A stretch of DNA of 64,000 bases. Source: Ulota crispa (lineage: Eukaryota > Streptophyta > Bryopsida > Orthotrichales > Orthotrichaceae). The position numbers and the translations under genes were made by a program. Below are positions 47,400 through 58,601 of the stretch, piece by piece. Where the stretch lies: positions 20,876,861 through 20,940,860 of the forward strand of contig OY987249.1 of the NCBI GenBank assembly GCA_963920765.1. The letters run 5' to 3'. The notes beneath the pieces were generated by a model, which was not told the DNA's origin, searched no databases, and was given only the letters and a program-made list of their open reading frames with translations. The number at the start of each line of letters is the position of its first letter. Within the stretch, counting starts at the first letter, position 1.

Positions 47400-47885
47400 A
47401 TTGTTTTAAACACATACACTAAAAATACTTTCATAAACCCCTGAAATAAGTAGTACACAACTCAATCAAAAAGCTCAAAGTCCCCTTGAACATAAGTGAA
47501 AATCTTAATCAAAAGAGCTACAAAAGAGAATTTCTTAAATCTAGAGAAATTTAAATAAGGGAAAAGCCACTGAAAATGCTATTTACAATAGGTACATCAC
47601 TTACATTGTTTAGAACAAAGAGAGGTAAAACTTAGGCTCAGGAAGGTGAAAACGGGGAAAATAGATAACCGCCCATGTCATAAAGTAAGATGGTAGAGAC
47701 GGTGAGAGTATAGGGAATATCCGAGGGAAATGTCAGAACGTGCATTCTTTTGTAAGTGGAGAAAATTTGCGTGCATTCACAAAAGAAGGGTTACACAAAT
47801 GTGACCCCCGTTGCAAAAAGTATGACCATGTAACCTGTGAATGCACTACATTCCTATACCTTTAAACTCCAAGCCGGATCTTGTA
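47400..47885. repeat. Direct repeat, copy 1
   Basis: Matches 49850-50335 in order: 'aaagctcaaa...aagtg(a/g)aaa', 'caaagagaggtaaaa', 'gagagtatagggaat', 'gtgcattc', 'tacacaaatgtgaccccc', 'gcaaaa..tatgacc(a/t)tgtaacc'. The shared last 100 bases are the best conserved. No coding is recognised in it. Confidence 0.7.
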
Positions 47886-48169
47886 TCTTTAACCTCTGAA
47901 GCACGGAGCACCTTTTTTTGGCAACATAGCAATTTTGGGCAGCTCGCCGCCAATGGGGTTTTCTTTTCTTTTACTTCAAAATTTTCAAATGCAATGTGTT
48001 CTACAAGTAACTTTAGGGCCCAATGGTTTTCATAACTTTTGACTTCATGGTTCAAAAGTTATTGTTTGATATGTTGTTTTCTTTGCTTGGTGGGTAGCAA
48101 AAAACTTCCTTAAAAATTTCACTTTTTGAATCTTGTTTTTTGAGATTTGTAATTTAGATCTATATATAC

Positions 48170-48244
48170 ATGGGGAGCTTTGAATCATTCCATTTTCATC
48201 TTTGAGGTGAAAGTTATGAGGAGGTTTTGTTTGCTGGCAGTAAT
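48170..48244. repeat. Fragment related to an arm of the 44.2-44.9 kb inverted repeat
   Basis: 'ggagctttgaatcattc', 'gatgaaagttatg'-like and 'gttttgtttgc' phrases follow the order found at 44463-44535. Only one arm is present here. Confidence 0.55.
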
Positions 48245-49220
48245 GGATTCTTTGCTCTAAAATAAACTTGGAAGTCCTTTATTTTACTTGATTTTCAATA
48301 TTTTAGATGAAGAATAGAACCAATAGATGTAGATTGTTTATCACAACAGTGTGACCATTGGGATTGGATTTTTCATTTCCATGATTTAGTTCTTAACAAT
48401 TTAGTGGGTTGAATCGTTTTCTTCTTGCTACTTATCATTGTTTTTCCATGTGTTTTACAATTCCAAACAATTTGAAAATTTTCAAATGGATATCCAACTT
48501 GATTTGAAGAACAAATCCAACAAATTATAACCATGTTGGATTTTTTTTCATACAAACATGACCTTGTGAAGTGCAGCTGCCCGGATTTTTGCAGGGACAA
48601 AAAATGGCTTTTTGACAATTCAAACTCAATTATCTAACAATCTACATGATAAAAAATTTTGAAACTTTTTCTACACCTTTGGATACTAGTGTATTACAAG
48701 ACCTTATGGTTAGATGTCTCAAGAAAAGTTATTTTTTCTAAAATTTGATACTTGTACTAGAAATGGCAATGTTAGAGCAATTTTGGTGAAGAGTCAAGCT
48801 CAGCGCTTTAGGGGTTAAATAATAATTAGTGGTGGAAGTCCTAAAATTGGTTTGGCGATGGTGTTACCGCACCATGTCAAAAGCAAAGACCCAAAATAAA
48901 GGCATCCCTAAACTACAATAAAAGTCGAGACAACAAATCATGAGAGTAAAATTTATTTACCAAATACAAAAATACCCTAGAGTAAACCCAATAATATGGC
49001 CAAACCCTAATCTTTAGCTAACACAATAAACCATGGCTACGTCTTTGGAAAAATGCCCTATATATCATTTTATCAAAATCACAATGATTGACACAAATAC
49101 CACATCTCTAATTGTTGTGTGCAATCATCCCAACAGCATAGGTATTTACCAAAATGCAAACTCATTTATCTAATTTCTATTTCACCCTAAACCCAATGAA
49201 CAAGTATTAACCCAAATTCC
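48245..49220. other. AT-rich intergenic DNA, no gene recognised
   Basis: No feature recognised between the direct repeats, apart from the neighbouring repeat fragments. Confidence 0.5.
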
Positions 49221-49224
49221 CCCA

Positions 49225-49480
49225 TTTATTTGATCAAATGCACACTTTTTCACCCGTATGCATAATTTTCCTAGCAAGTGCTACTTTATTTGCCCTAAAT
49301 GCACGTCTATATACCCAAATGCACAAATATTCATCCAAGTGCATGTTCACTTGCCCATATTCACATGCATGCATTTAAAACACAATTTATTCATCCACAT
49401 GCACAATCATTCATGCATGTATGTACATGGTACCCTAAACTGATCCACTATGTATTCATCTAAATACATGTACATTCATT
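49225..49480. repeat. Degenerate short tandem repeats ('aatgcaca'/'attcatcca')
   Basis: '(c)aaatgcac', 'attcatcca' and 'catgcatg' recur irregularly about every 20-25 bases. Downstream to about 49750 several interspersed 'ccctaaa' phrases occur, too scattered to be a telomeric array. Confidence 0.5.
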
Positions 49481-49849
49481 GAAATATACACACTCCCTTT
49501 AGGTCTTCAATTGCAATTCCATTCATTCTAAACCCATAATTCTAGACCATTATGCCCTAAACTAGCTATTCCCAGCAATGTTTTTGGCAAATTGACCCTA
49601 AACTTTGATCCCCTAAATTGATATTTAAATATCATTCCTAAATTCCTATCTCTAACCTTCCTTGAAGATCCTAAATCTTCAACCAGAAGTGTTGGATCCT
49701 AAACCCTAAAACCATTTAGTCCTTAAACAATTGCATCCATGACAAATGCCCTAAGCCCTCCTTAAAACCATTATAACATTGTAAAAGCGATAGCCATGTT
49801 CTAAATTATGAATCACAAAATAATTGTCCAAAACAAAAAAAAGTAATGT

Positions 49850-50335
49850 CACAATATTTGTTGAGAAAGCTCAAAATTTCCTTTGAGCACAAGTGGAAAA
49901 CTGAATCCAGATTACTATGGAAGACAAATCCTAAATGAGGGGAATATTGATATAAATCAACCAAAAAAAGGTTGTTTATAAGGACCACGAAAGTAAAACT
50001 ATGTCTTTGACATTGTTAAAATCAAAGAAAGAGGTAAAAATGCATAAAAGATGAAAAATACAAATTGGAATAACTATTGTGTTAGAGAGTCAAATGGCAG
50101 AGACAATGAGAGTATAGGGAATGTTAAGAGAAAATGTCAGAGACAATGAGAGTACAGGGAATGTCAAGAGAAAATGTCAGAGAGTGCGTTCCTTTGTGAG
50201 TAGAGGAAAAACTATGTGCATTCATAAAGGAAGGGCTACACAAATGTGACCCCCTTCGCAAAAGGTATGACCTTGTAACCAGTCAATGCAATGCATTCTT
50301 GTAACTTTTAACGTTGGATCTTTTAGATAAGGCAT
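49850..50335. repeat. Direct repeat, copy 2
   Basis: Partner of 47400-47885, about 2.45 kb away in the same orientation. It contains an internal tandem duplication of 'gagacaatgagagta(t/c)agggaatgt' (50100-50180). It borders the RNase H end of the gypsy relic, so it could be an LTR fragment or a later insertion. Confidence 0.65.
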
Positions 50336-53190
50336 TAGACAATTTTTGTTGCTTTCTTGGTCAATGTATGATGTCAAAATTAAATTCAAATAAGGACATA
50401 TCTCAATGGGCTTGACAATACATCAAGACACAAGTAGACAAGAAAGATTCAAAGTTTTTGTAATTAATGTATATTGTCATCTAGTATGCGGCATTTTTGA
50501 ATAAATGATTCCATTCTTAGAAATAATCTACAATAGCAAGTAATTTTTTATTGTGAATTTTGTAATTAATCTTTGTAGCACATAATTTTTCAAATGAAAA
50601 GCAACTGAATAAAGTTTTTTGTTTTGTTTTTTTTTGTGGCAATAATATTGCATTCAATGTAAAACCTGAAGCATACATCTCCAAAAAGAAAAGTTTGGAA
50701 AAATCCATATGTACCAATATTAAAACTATATTAAGGTTTTTTTCAATATTTGAAAAGCTTTGTCTACTTTTTTGCTTTAGTCTCACTTATTTTTGTCTGT
50801 AAGCCGTGTAGATGAAGTGATAATTTGAGAGTAGGTCTTTATGAAAATTTGATAATAGTTTACAAATACAAAAAAACATTAGACATCCCGCACTATCTTT
50901 GGTGTTCTCTAATCTACTACAATTTAAATCTTCTTTGAATGCCTTAATATACTGTCATTTGAAACAATATAATTAAGGAATTCAATTTGAGTAGTGTAGA
51001 AAGCACATTTTTTAAGCTTTGCATACAACTCAGCTTTCCAAAAAATTTCAAGTCCCAGCTTCATGTCTTTTTTGTGTTGTTTTATATCCTATGAGTATAT
51101 CAAAATTTTATTTAGGTAGCTAACAACAAAATTGTCTCAGAATTCTTGGAATATATCATTCATCAAATGTTAAAAGATAGCCAATGCATTTATAAGTCAA
51201 AAAAGCATAACAGTATATTTGAAATGACCATACTTTGTTTAAAAAGCCGTATTTTTATAGTATTATTTTTTTATTTGTATTAGATTGTATGCTTCTCTTA
51301 AATCAATCTTGACATAAATCTTTGCTTGTCTAATTTGATCAAAAAGTTTGCTGATTAGAAATAATAGATAACAATTTTTGACCAATACTTTGTTAAGACT
51401 GCATTAATCCACGTATATTTGCAAAAATACATTTTTTTTTCTTCATAAATAGTATAGGCGCTCCTTTTAGGTACTTAAAATGTTTGATGAAGTGTTTTGC
51501 CAACATCTTGTCAATGTAATCTTTTAATGCAGCAAATTCATTTAGCAATACATTGTAAATAAATCCACAAGGTGGTTAAGTGTCTTGTTCAAGGTTGCTT
51601 GTACAATCATCCGATCCATGCTTGGATAATGCATTTGTATTTTTTTCTCAAAAACACCTTGCTGTTCTTTATACTTTTCTAGAAACATTATTTTCTTGAT
51701 GATTTGTTTAAACATAGGAATTACAAAGGCCACAAATACATCACTTTCTTTAGCAACTTATATAAATAATTGAGCTTCAATAAATAAAGGTTTTGAATTT
51801 TTTATGTAAAAATGGTTTTCATATGTGATTATTGATTTTTCTACTAAAGACTTTTCAAGAAAAAACGTAATACTACCATTTGTCCAATTGACTTGAAATT
51901 TATATTTTTCAAGTCAAAGAAGTCTTAAAATTACAAGACTCATCAAGGAACGGGTAACATTGTAGACTGTTTCACTATTATGGTTTTCAGTAGCCATTTG
52001 CAAATAAACTGTTTCATAAGTAACATCGCCAAAAGATAGCGGTTGTCCATCAATAATTTCAACGTGAAAGGACCTACGATTTTTGGGCTAGGAAAATTTT
52101 ATGAAGTTTTAGAAATGATTCATTTAATAAAATATGCTAAGGTCTCTAAATTTATTAACTCACAAGTTTTAATATTTTTTGGGTCTAAACATATTAATAA
52201 TGTAAAACAAAGAATAGAATTTGCAAAGAATACAAGATCCAAAGATGCTAACAACGTTATAAAATTCAATCGCACGGTCTTTATTGTAGTTGAACTTTGT
52301 CATATTTTTGTTGATTATTAGTATTCTAAAGCTATGATGTGCATCGTTGTTTTTTAAAGCAATTGCTAATTTGTGTCTTTTTTTTCCGCAAAAAGTACAC
52401 ATTTCATTTTTGCACCGATGTTTTTTATTTTCTTTGATAAAAGATTTAAAACAAATTGCATCAATTCAATGTCTTCAGCTTCAAATGGCTTAGCCCTGCT
52501 TGTAGTTAAAGAACTAGCCAAGTAACCAGCATATGGTCGTGGCGTTGTTCATACTCGTTTATCTTATTATTGTTCAAATAACTAATTATTACATTTAACA
52601 GCTTGGTTAATTGTTTTGTTCATTGTAATAGGATTTGGAAGTGAAAGTAATAAATCTTTTACCTTGTTTATAAGCCAAAATAGAATTGGCTTATTAGAGC
52701 TTGTTTGTTTTTGTAAATATTGAATGCTAACTAATAAAAGTGGAAAACATATTCTAATGCCAAACGCCTATTTTGTTGTAAATTCCAAATTTTAGTTGCT
52801 GCAAAATGGATTTTGTCATGCTCTTCAAATGCTTTTCCAAAAGCATTTAAAAACACTTCAAAGCTATTAAATATGGCAGAGTTCTTTTCAAAAAGCGGTG
52901 CAAACTAAGAAAGTGCTTGCCTAGATAGCAAGGTTTCCACCAATTTAATACAAGCTGCATCTGTTAAATACTATTATGGTTGAAGAAATATGACAAATTA
53001 TACCTAATGACAAAATCACAAAACTTAAAACATGTGCTGATGAATTTCTCTACAAGACTTATTTCAACTTTTTTATTTGTACTAAAATTTGAAGCTTGCA
53101 ATATAGAACCAAAAAGATTGCTGGCTTGAGTAGCCGGTGCAGATATTGCAATATAATTTTGATCCATTGTATGTAGTAGTCTCATTTCAA
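50290..53190 (-). pseudogene. Ty3/gypsy gag-pol relic
   Basis: Minus-strand order: gag (FNSFEVFLNAFGKAFEEHDK, then KIWNLQQNRRLALEYV, about 52900-52760); zinc knuckle start CTFCGKKRHK near 52400; a protease-region stretch (about 52200-51750); RT entry (FLEKYKEQQGVFEKK near 51690, then YIDKMLAKHFIK and KGAPILFMKKK near 51520-51420, then the TKYGHF-like strand near 51230); RNase H (DFSKLFFLEMYASGF near 50690, NYKIHNKKLLAIV near 50540, FNFDIIH and NALSKRS near 50380-50320). Frameshifts and stops occur throughout. No integrase follows, because the copy breaks into the direct repeat at 50335. The RT-first order without integrase is what one expects of a truncated gypsy. Confidence 0.8.
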
Positions 53191-54900
53191 GGTCAAAGAG
53201 TTTTGAGTTAAATTCTATATTTTGTTTGAATATCTACTTGCATATAATGCTCATGGCAAAAATGGCTAATATGATAGCATCTAGCTTTGAATCGTTCATA
53301 ACGCCATTGTTTTCTGTCGCCATAGTAATAACTAGTAAAATATGTATATAAAACAATGTGATCACCAAGAATTGGAACAATGAAAGGAATAAGTTGCGCT
53401 AATTGTTCCATAAATCTAGCTTTTCTAAATGAACATATGATCAAATCTTTGAGCTCTTCATTTTGTCTACTATTATATAGATGCCAAGATTGAAATTGGA
53501 CTTTTATGCAAGTGGTCTATTCAAGTCCATAAATTTCTGTAATAGAAAAATCTAGAACAAAAATAAGCAACACCATCAACTTAGAAGTAGGTAATCCGCA
53601 ACCTCCAAAATACCTTGCAGTTTTTAAATAAAAGGGTAATCCACACTAAATTCAAAAACAAAAGATTTTAATGATATTAAAGCAGTCTCGACAAACCGTC
53701 AGGAATGGACTTAGAGCATGAACAATAAAGACAAAACACAAAAATAAGACCATGATGTAGGGATGTATTAGAATAGAAATCCAAAAATGTATTTTATGAA
53801 GTAGCGATGCAAGACAAGACAACAAAAAGCCAAGGCTTGAAGGCCAAAGTTTAAGGCGGCAAGATGTTGTCAAGATTGAAGAACTCTCCAATCTCAATTC
53901 TATTTATACTCAAAGATAGAAGCTTGGTTGTCAAGCTTAGAAAGCTTCCTGAGAAGTTTTTTGAGCTTGGAAGGTGCTTGAGGTTCTTGTACCAGGTAGT
54001 AAGCTTCTTGAGAAGCTTTCAATCTAGTATGTTCTAGGTTTTGGTCATGACTAGTTCACTCATGTCCATTACACTTGACATGTTGTAAATAAGGCCACAA
54101 AGAAGGTCGACTTTTTTTTTGTCTTTCATCTCTATGCTAATTTTATGATCAATTCCTAGATCTTGCAGCGAGGAAAGCTCACTAGCTTTGGAAAGGTCAA
54201 ATAATGCTAGACAATGCCAATACTGCTCCGGGAGTTGCTCCTTAGATTGAGTAGCTTTTTTAGAGCAAGTACCTTTTCATTATTGGCCATAAAGATTATG
54301 AAAACCTTCATTGATTTAACTTGGCTCTTTTGTAAATATCTAAGAAAGGTTGAGGCGTTTATATTTTGTAACCAAAGACCCAATTTCTTGGTGTTGTTCC
54401 AAGCTGAGCAACTACCAGCAAGCAAACGGCCTTCCTGGTTCCTCACCCTAATTCTAGAGCTGAGAATGTACAACAACTTCTTTGGTCGAGCAATTTGGAT
54501 GTTGTTTCTATTCATCTACCCTTTTTCAAGAATTAAATCATAGCCCATGGTGTTCCATAATTATATGCAAACTCAAATTCCTTATGCCAACTAATATTCT
54601 ACCATTTTCTAACCTGTTGCATTAAAATATCTTTACTATCAATCTCCTGAATGAATTAAGGAGGAATATCAAGGCACTCAAGCTTAGCTTTCCTAGCAAA
54701 ACAAAAATTCACAAGAAAATAGCATAAACATCCACTTTCATTAAGTGCATCAGCAATATCTGTTTGGTTAATTATTATATGTACCAAGACAAATGATATA
54801 TCTATAAATTCCCTATTAAATCCTTCCCATTCTACTTCTTTAATTAAGACATGATAATGTTTCTACTTGCGACTATGAGTAGAAGCTAATCAATTTTCCA
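53190..54900. other. No gene recognised between gypsy fragments
   Basis: Short frames on both strands without known motifs. 53920-54030 holds repeated 'aagcttcttgagaagctt'-like near-palindromes. This may be decayed gag or non-coding transposon DNA. Confidence 0.4.
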
Positions 54901-55029
54901 ACCCGAATCTTGACTGATTATCAACCTTTGGTGTGAGTTTTGCTTGCAATATTGCTAGTTTGGCTTGTGCTTGATTGACAAGAACGTGCTCATTAGAATG
55001 CCGTTCGTTGGAAGTTGGCCATGCTAGTC

Positions 55030-56170
55030 GGTAGAAACATGCATTCATATAATGAATTGTTGCACCGCACCTATAGCAACGCCTTTCCTTCTTTTGTTTT
55101 TCAAATTCTCCAATTCACCCACTTTGCGCATTTGGTTTGTACTCTATGAGCTGTTGCCAAGCCTACTCGTGTCGGCTTCTAATCCATCAAATTCCCACCA
55201 ATGACAGCTATTGGAGCAATTAATGAGCTACTACGGCCTCTCCCCGTTGTTTGCAAGCCACGGCCAAAACGTGCTTTGAAAATGCAGACATCTTCATTCA
55301 CAAATCTCTCAAATGACAAATTCTGAGAAATGAAAACAATAGATTTTTGTAACTTGACATGCCAACCTTGGATAAGTATTGCCTTTTTCATGGAGCTGCC
55401 AAATTTTTGCTATTGCCAACAATACTTGTTTGTTGAAGTCCGCATAGAAGTTCCTCACTAAACGCTATCCTTGCTTCATTTCATATAGTTTGTCTAGAGC
55501 ACTCTCACATTGGTGAGAGTCTTCAAATTGATTGTTTAGGAACCCCCAAAATCTCTCAGCGTTGGCAATTACCTCCATATCCAACCAAGGTTGTGTTACT
55601 AATGCAGCATTTTTTGTAAGGCGGGAAAATATGTATCCAACCATCAATCTTTCTATGATATACTGATTAGCGTCATACTCCATCTTATTTACCATCTGCT
55701 AGCGGAAGAGAGGATAAAACTCACATTTTCCTTCAAATCTCTCCAGATCGAGAAACTTGAGCCATCTAGCATTTTGATGTGCTAGTGGTGCAGGTACAGG
55801 TGCTACTATAGCTTGTTGCTACCTCAATGCCATCAGTTTGCTCTTTAATTGTTCTAACTCCAACTTTTGTCGAAGTTACTGCATATTGGGCCAATTGCCT
55901 TGGGCACTTGGGTCGTGGATGGAGTCTTCCAATTCTTGGACAATACTCAAGCGCTCATCTTTTCATCTATTCACTACCCTCAGTAGCTATTGCTTGCAAT
56001 ACACTAATTGATTCTTCATCCAATAGGCCTTGCCATTGCAAGTGTCTTTGTAACTCCGCCTCTAAAAATCCCTCAAAATTACCGCCAGCCAATAGGTGAT
56101 TGGCTCTTTGAGCCAAGTTCACCGCAAATTGCTGTTGCTTATGCATACATCAATGCTCAACAATTTGTGA
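55030..56170 (-). pseudogene. Second retrotransposon gag relic
   Basis: On the minus strand: FEGFLEAELQRHLQWQGLLDE-type N-terminal region (about 56080-56010), then NAERFWGFLNNQFEDSHQCES with ALDKLYEMKQG (55570-55465), then FERFVNEDVCIFKARFGRGL (about 55310-55250), then a complete CCHC zinc knuckle, CYRCGATIHYMNAC, near 55085-55040. It has stops between pieces. Its gag differs in sequence from that at 52.9 kb, so a second element is likely. No pol is attached. Confidence 0.6.
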
Positions 56171-56199
56171 GTAAAGATTATCAAATTCAAATGTAAAGA

Positions 56200-57600
56200 A
56201 GTAAGCTTTGAGAGCACATGATGCTAAATTACAAATATAAATTTGATGAAGAGCTAAGCAGGTGTGTTTTGGTTTTAGTATGCTACGCCAAGGCTAAAGT
56301 TAGTATAATTGCAGTCTTGCGGCTGATTGTAAGAGGCATTGGAGCTATTTTGGTACTTCCTCTAGTACTTCTGCTTCTATGCATGGAAGGATAAGATTAG
56401 AAGAGGTAGATGATCAAGTAGTAATCAAAGGTCACCACCATGATCAAATTTTCAAGCGCTAGCTCATTACATCTAGACTAATCTTGAAATTGCTTGGATG
56501 TGTTGCTGTAAGGTAGCCGCGGCCATCTTCATGAATGTCTCCATAATCGTCACCTCTACAATCTTTGAAAATCTGTAGAAGTAAATAGATGTAATTATAA
56601 GGATGTATAATATGTGAACATGAAACTTTAGTGTTGATTATGGACAAAATGGTAGTTTCCTCTTTAAAGAATTCACAACTTATTCTCACAATATCTAAAT
56701 AACACATTCAAAAGTGCAAACTCATTATTTTTATGTTGCTAAAAGGATCTTGTAATTTGCTATATGTTTATCAATAGTTATCATGTTCAAAACCCTTAAA
56801 CTAATGCTTATGGATGCACCTATCTTAATGGCACTTGAAGGTGCCAATCTCAACCATCTCAAAGTAACCTAGCATTTGACATGTGGTAGAATTTGCTTGT
56901 GCAAGAGGCATTCACTGCTCCACTATGAGTTTAACAATGGGTGGAGTTGCCCTTAAAAGTAGGGTGCAGAAATGGAGAGGGTCAGAGAAGGGTGTGTCTA
57001 CTTTACAATTCAAGTCTTGGGGTTTCATGGCTGAGGTTAGATGGCATGCTGTTATGTAGGACCAGGGTACAAAACTCCATTTGTTTCACTTATTAGAAAA
57101 TGTGAATCTTTAGAGATTTATTCTTTAGAGAGAGAATTTGGGAAGTTTGAACTCAAATTCAGATTTAGAGACCTTAACTCTGATTTGGTCTAAATTGGAG
57201 GAGGATACCATTGATAATACCAAAGTATGGAGCAAATTGTTATTCTTACCTTGATTTGTAAAAACCATGGGGTATTTGCCTCTCAAGTCTCGCCATATGG
57301 CATGTCATCTAACCCTAGCCGGCTCCTAGTTTCAAGTTATTGCATTTTCTCTTGCCAACGCACAATACCAAGTGTCTTGATTGATATTTAAATCTTAAGT
57401 AAAACCCTTGAATAGGAACAATATTTGAACAACTTTTTGGACTTCACCAATTAAAATCTGACATTTTTAGTACTCAATCAATTTTTTTTGCCAAAGTGTA
57501 TTGGATATTTACCTATATATTTACATTGTAAAATTTTATATTTAGAATTGTTAGTAAAATTTAATTAATTTTTTTGTCGACAATTTCAAAAATTGCAATT
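56200..57600. other. Intergenic; possible MITE A/B fragment near 57130-57180
   Basis: No gene recognised. 'gaatttgggaagtttgaact', 'caaattcagatttagagacc' is similar to the inner part of elements A and B. Confidence 0.4.
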
Positions 57601-57702
57601 GATTTTTTTCTCATTTCCAGCGGCTGTCTGTGAACTAGCCGCTGGTTTTTCCTGCACATTGAATAAGAACTAAACAAGATCTCATCCAATGTTGATAAAC
57701 AG

Positions 57703-57963
57703 TTAACGTCCGTTGGCGTTCCAGCGCCGTGGCAAAAATTCGAATTCCTCTGGAAAGGAGCTGGGAGCGGTAACGCCGCCATCGCTCGCCATGAAAGCAT
57801 TGGCTTTGCGTCCTGCATTCCCATCTGAGCATTCTCCACAATAGCTCGCACATTCACAGGCTTTGTCACTCGCAAGTCTGACACTCCTCCAATTCATCAT
57901 TTCGCAGAAGAGCGTGCAGATCGCTCTCTTCAGTAAAAAGTTCCAGTGCGGGAGATCGATCAA
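57703..57963 (-). CDS. Possible exon of a divergent minus-strand gene, unidentified
   Basis: An 86-codon frame (MIDLPHWNFLL to LPRRWNANGR) in a GC-richer island upstream of the SAP-domain gene. Another minus frame overlaps it and is equally open, so the coding frame is not certain. The island could instead be the shared promoter or 5' UTR region. No domain is recognised. Confidence 0.25.
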   Translation of the reverse strand: MIDLPHWNFLLKRAICTLFCEMMNWRSVRLASDKACECASYCGECSDGNAGRKANAFMASDGGVTAPSSFPEEFEFLPRRWNANGR

Positions 57964-58601
57964 GGTTCGTGATCTGCAACACCTGATCGTAGTAATTCAT
58001 AAATTGCAGCTTAGTTAAAGGTTCCCTTACCGGTGTGTTGCTTTGCTTTGATAGGGACGATCATGCTACCGAAGATGTTTAAATTTGGCTTACCCGATTG
58101 GTAGGCTTTGCTCGGAGCTGCAATTACTGCTTGTGCTGGGAATGTCGCTGCGTGCTTAAGTCTTTGAATTTAGCATTTGGTTGAGGCGCAAATGTTGCAA
58201 TTATTATTTTTGGATTCTTTTGACACCAACAATGCACTTCCTGGAAGTTCACAGCAATTTTATTTGTTGAAATCTGGCTATATGTTCGCGTTTTCTTCCT
58301 TTACTTTCCTGTAAACCTTGCAGCTATTTTGCAAAGTCTGGCGATGTTCAGCCCGAGAAAGAAAGAACGGCATTTCTGATTTCCATGGAGCATCAATATT
58401 CACCTGTTTTGATTGTGATCCTCGTGTAGTTTTGTGAAGCTGTTGAAATCGATTTCTTGTTGTTTCGATCAGGGTGCAAATCCCTCGTAAGGAAAAGGGA
58501 ATAACGTGGAGCAACCTCCTCGTGTGTGTGTTTTTGAACTTTTGAAGAACGTAGGTCGGAATCTGGTATAATCTGTGGGCGTTCTTCAGGGCGGGGAACC
58601 G

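Noticed and set aside
49500..49750. Several 'ccctaaa' phrases suggesting an internal telomere tract
   Set aside because: They are irregularly spaced and not in tandem, as is common in AT-rich plant DNA.
53920..54030. Repeated 'cttcttgagaagc' resembling heat-shock elements
   Set aside because: Spacing of the GAA/TTC triplets is inconsistent and there is no gene downstream.
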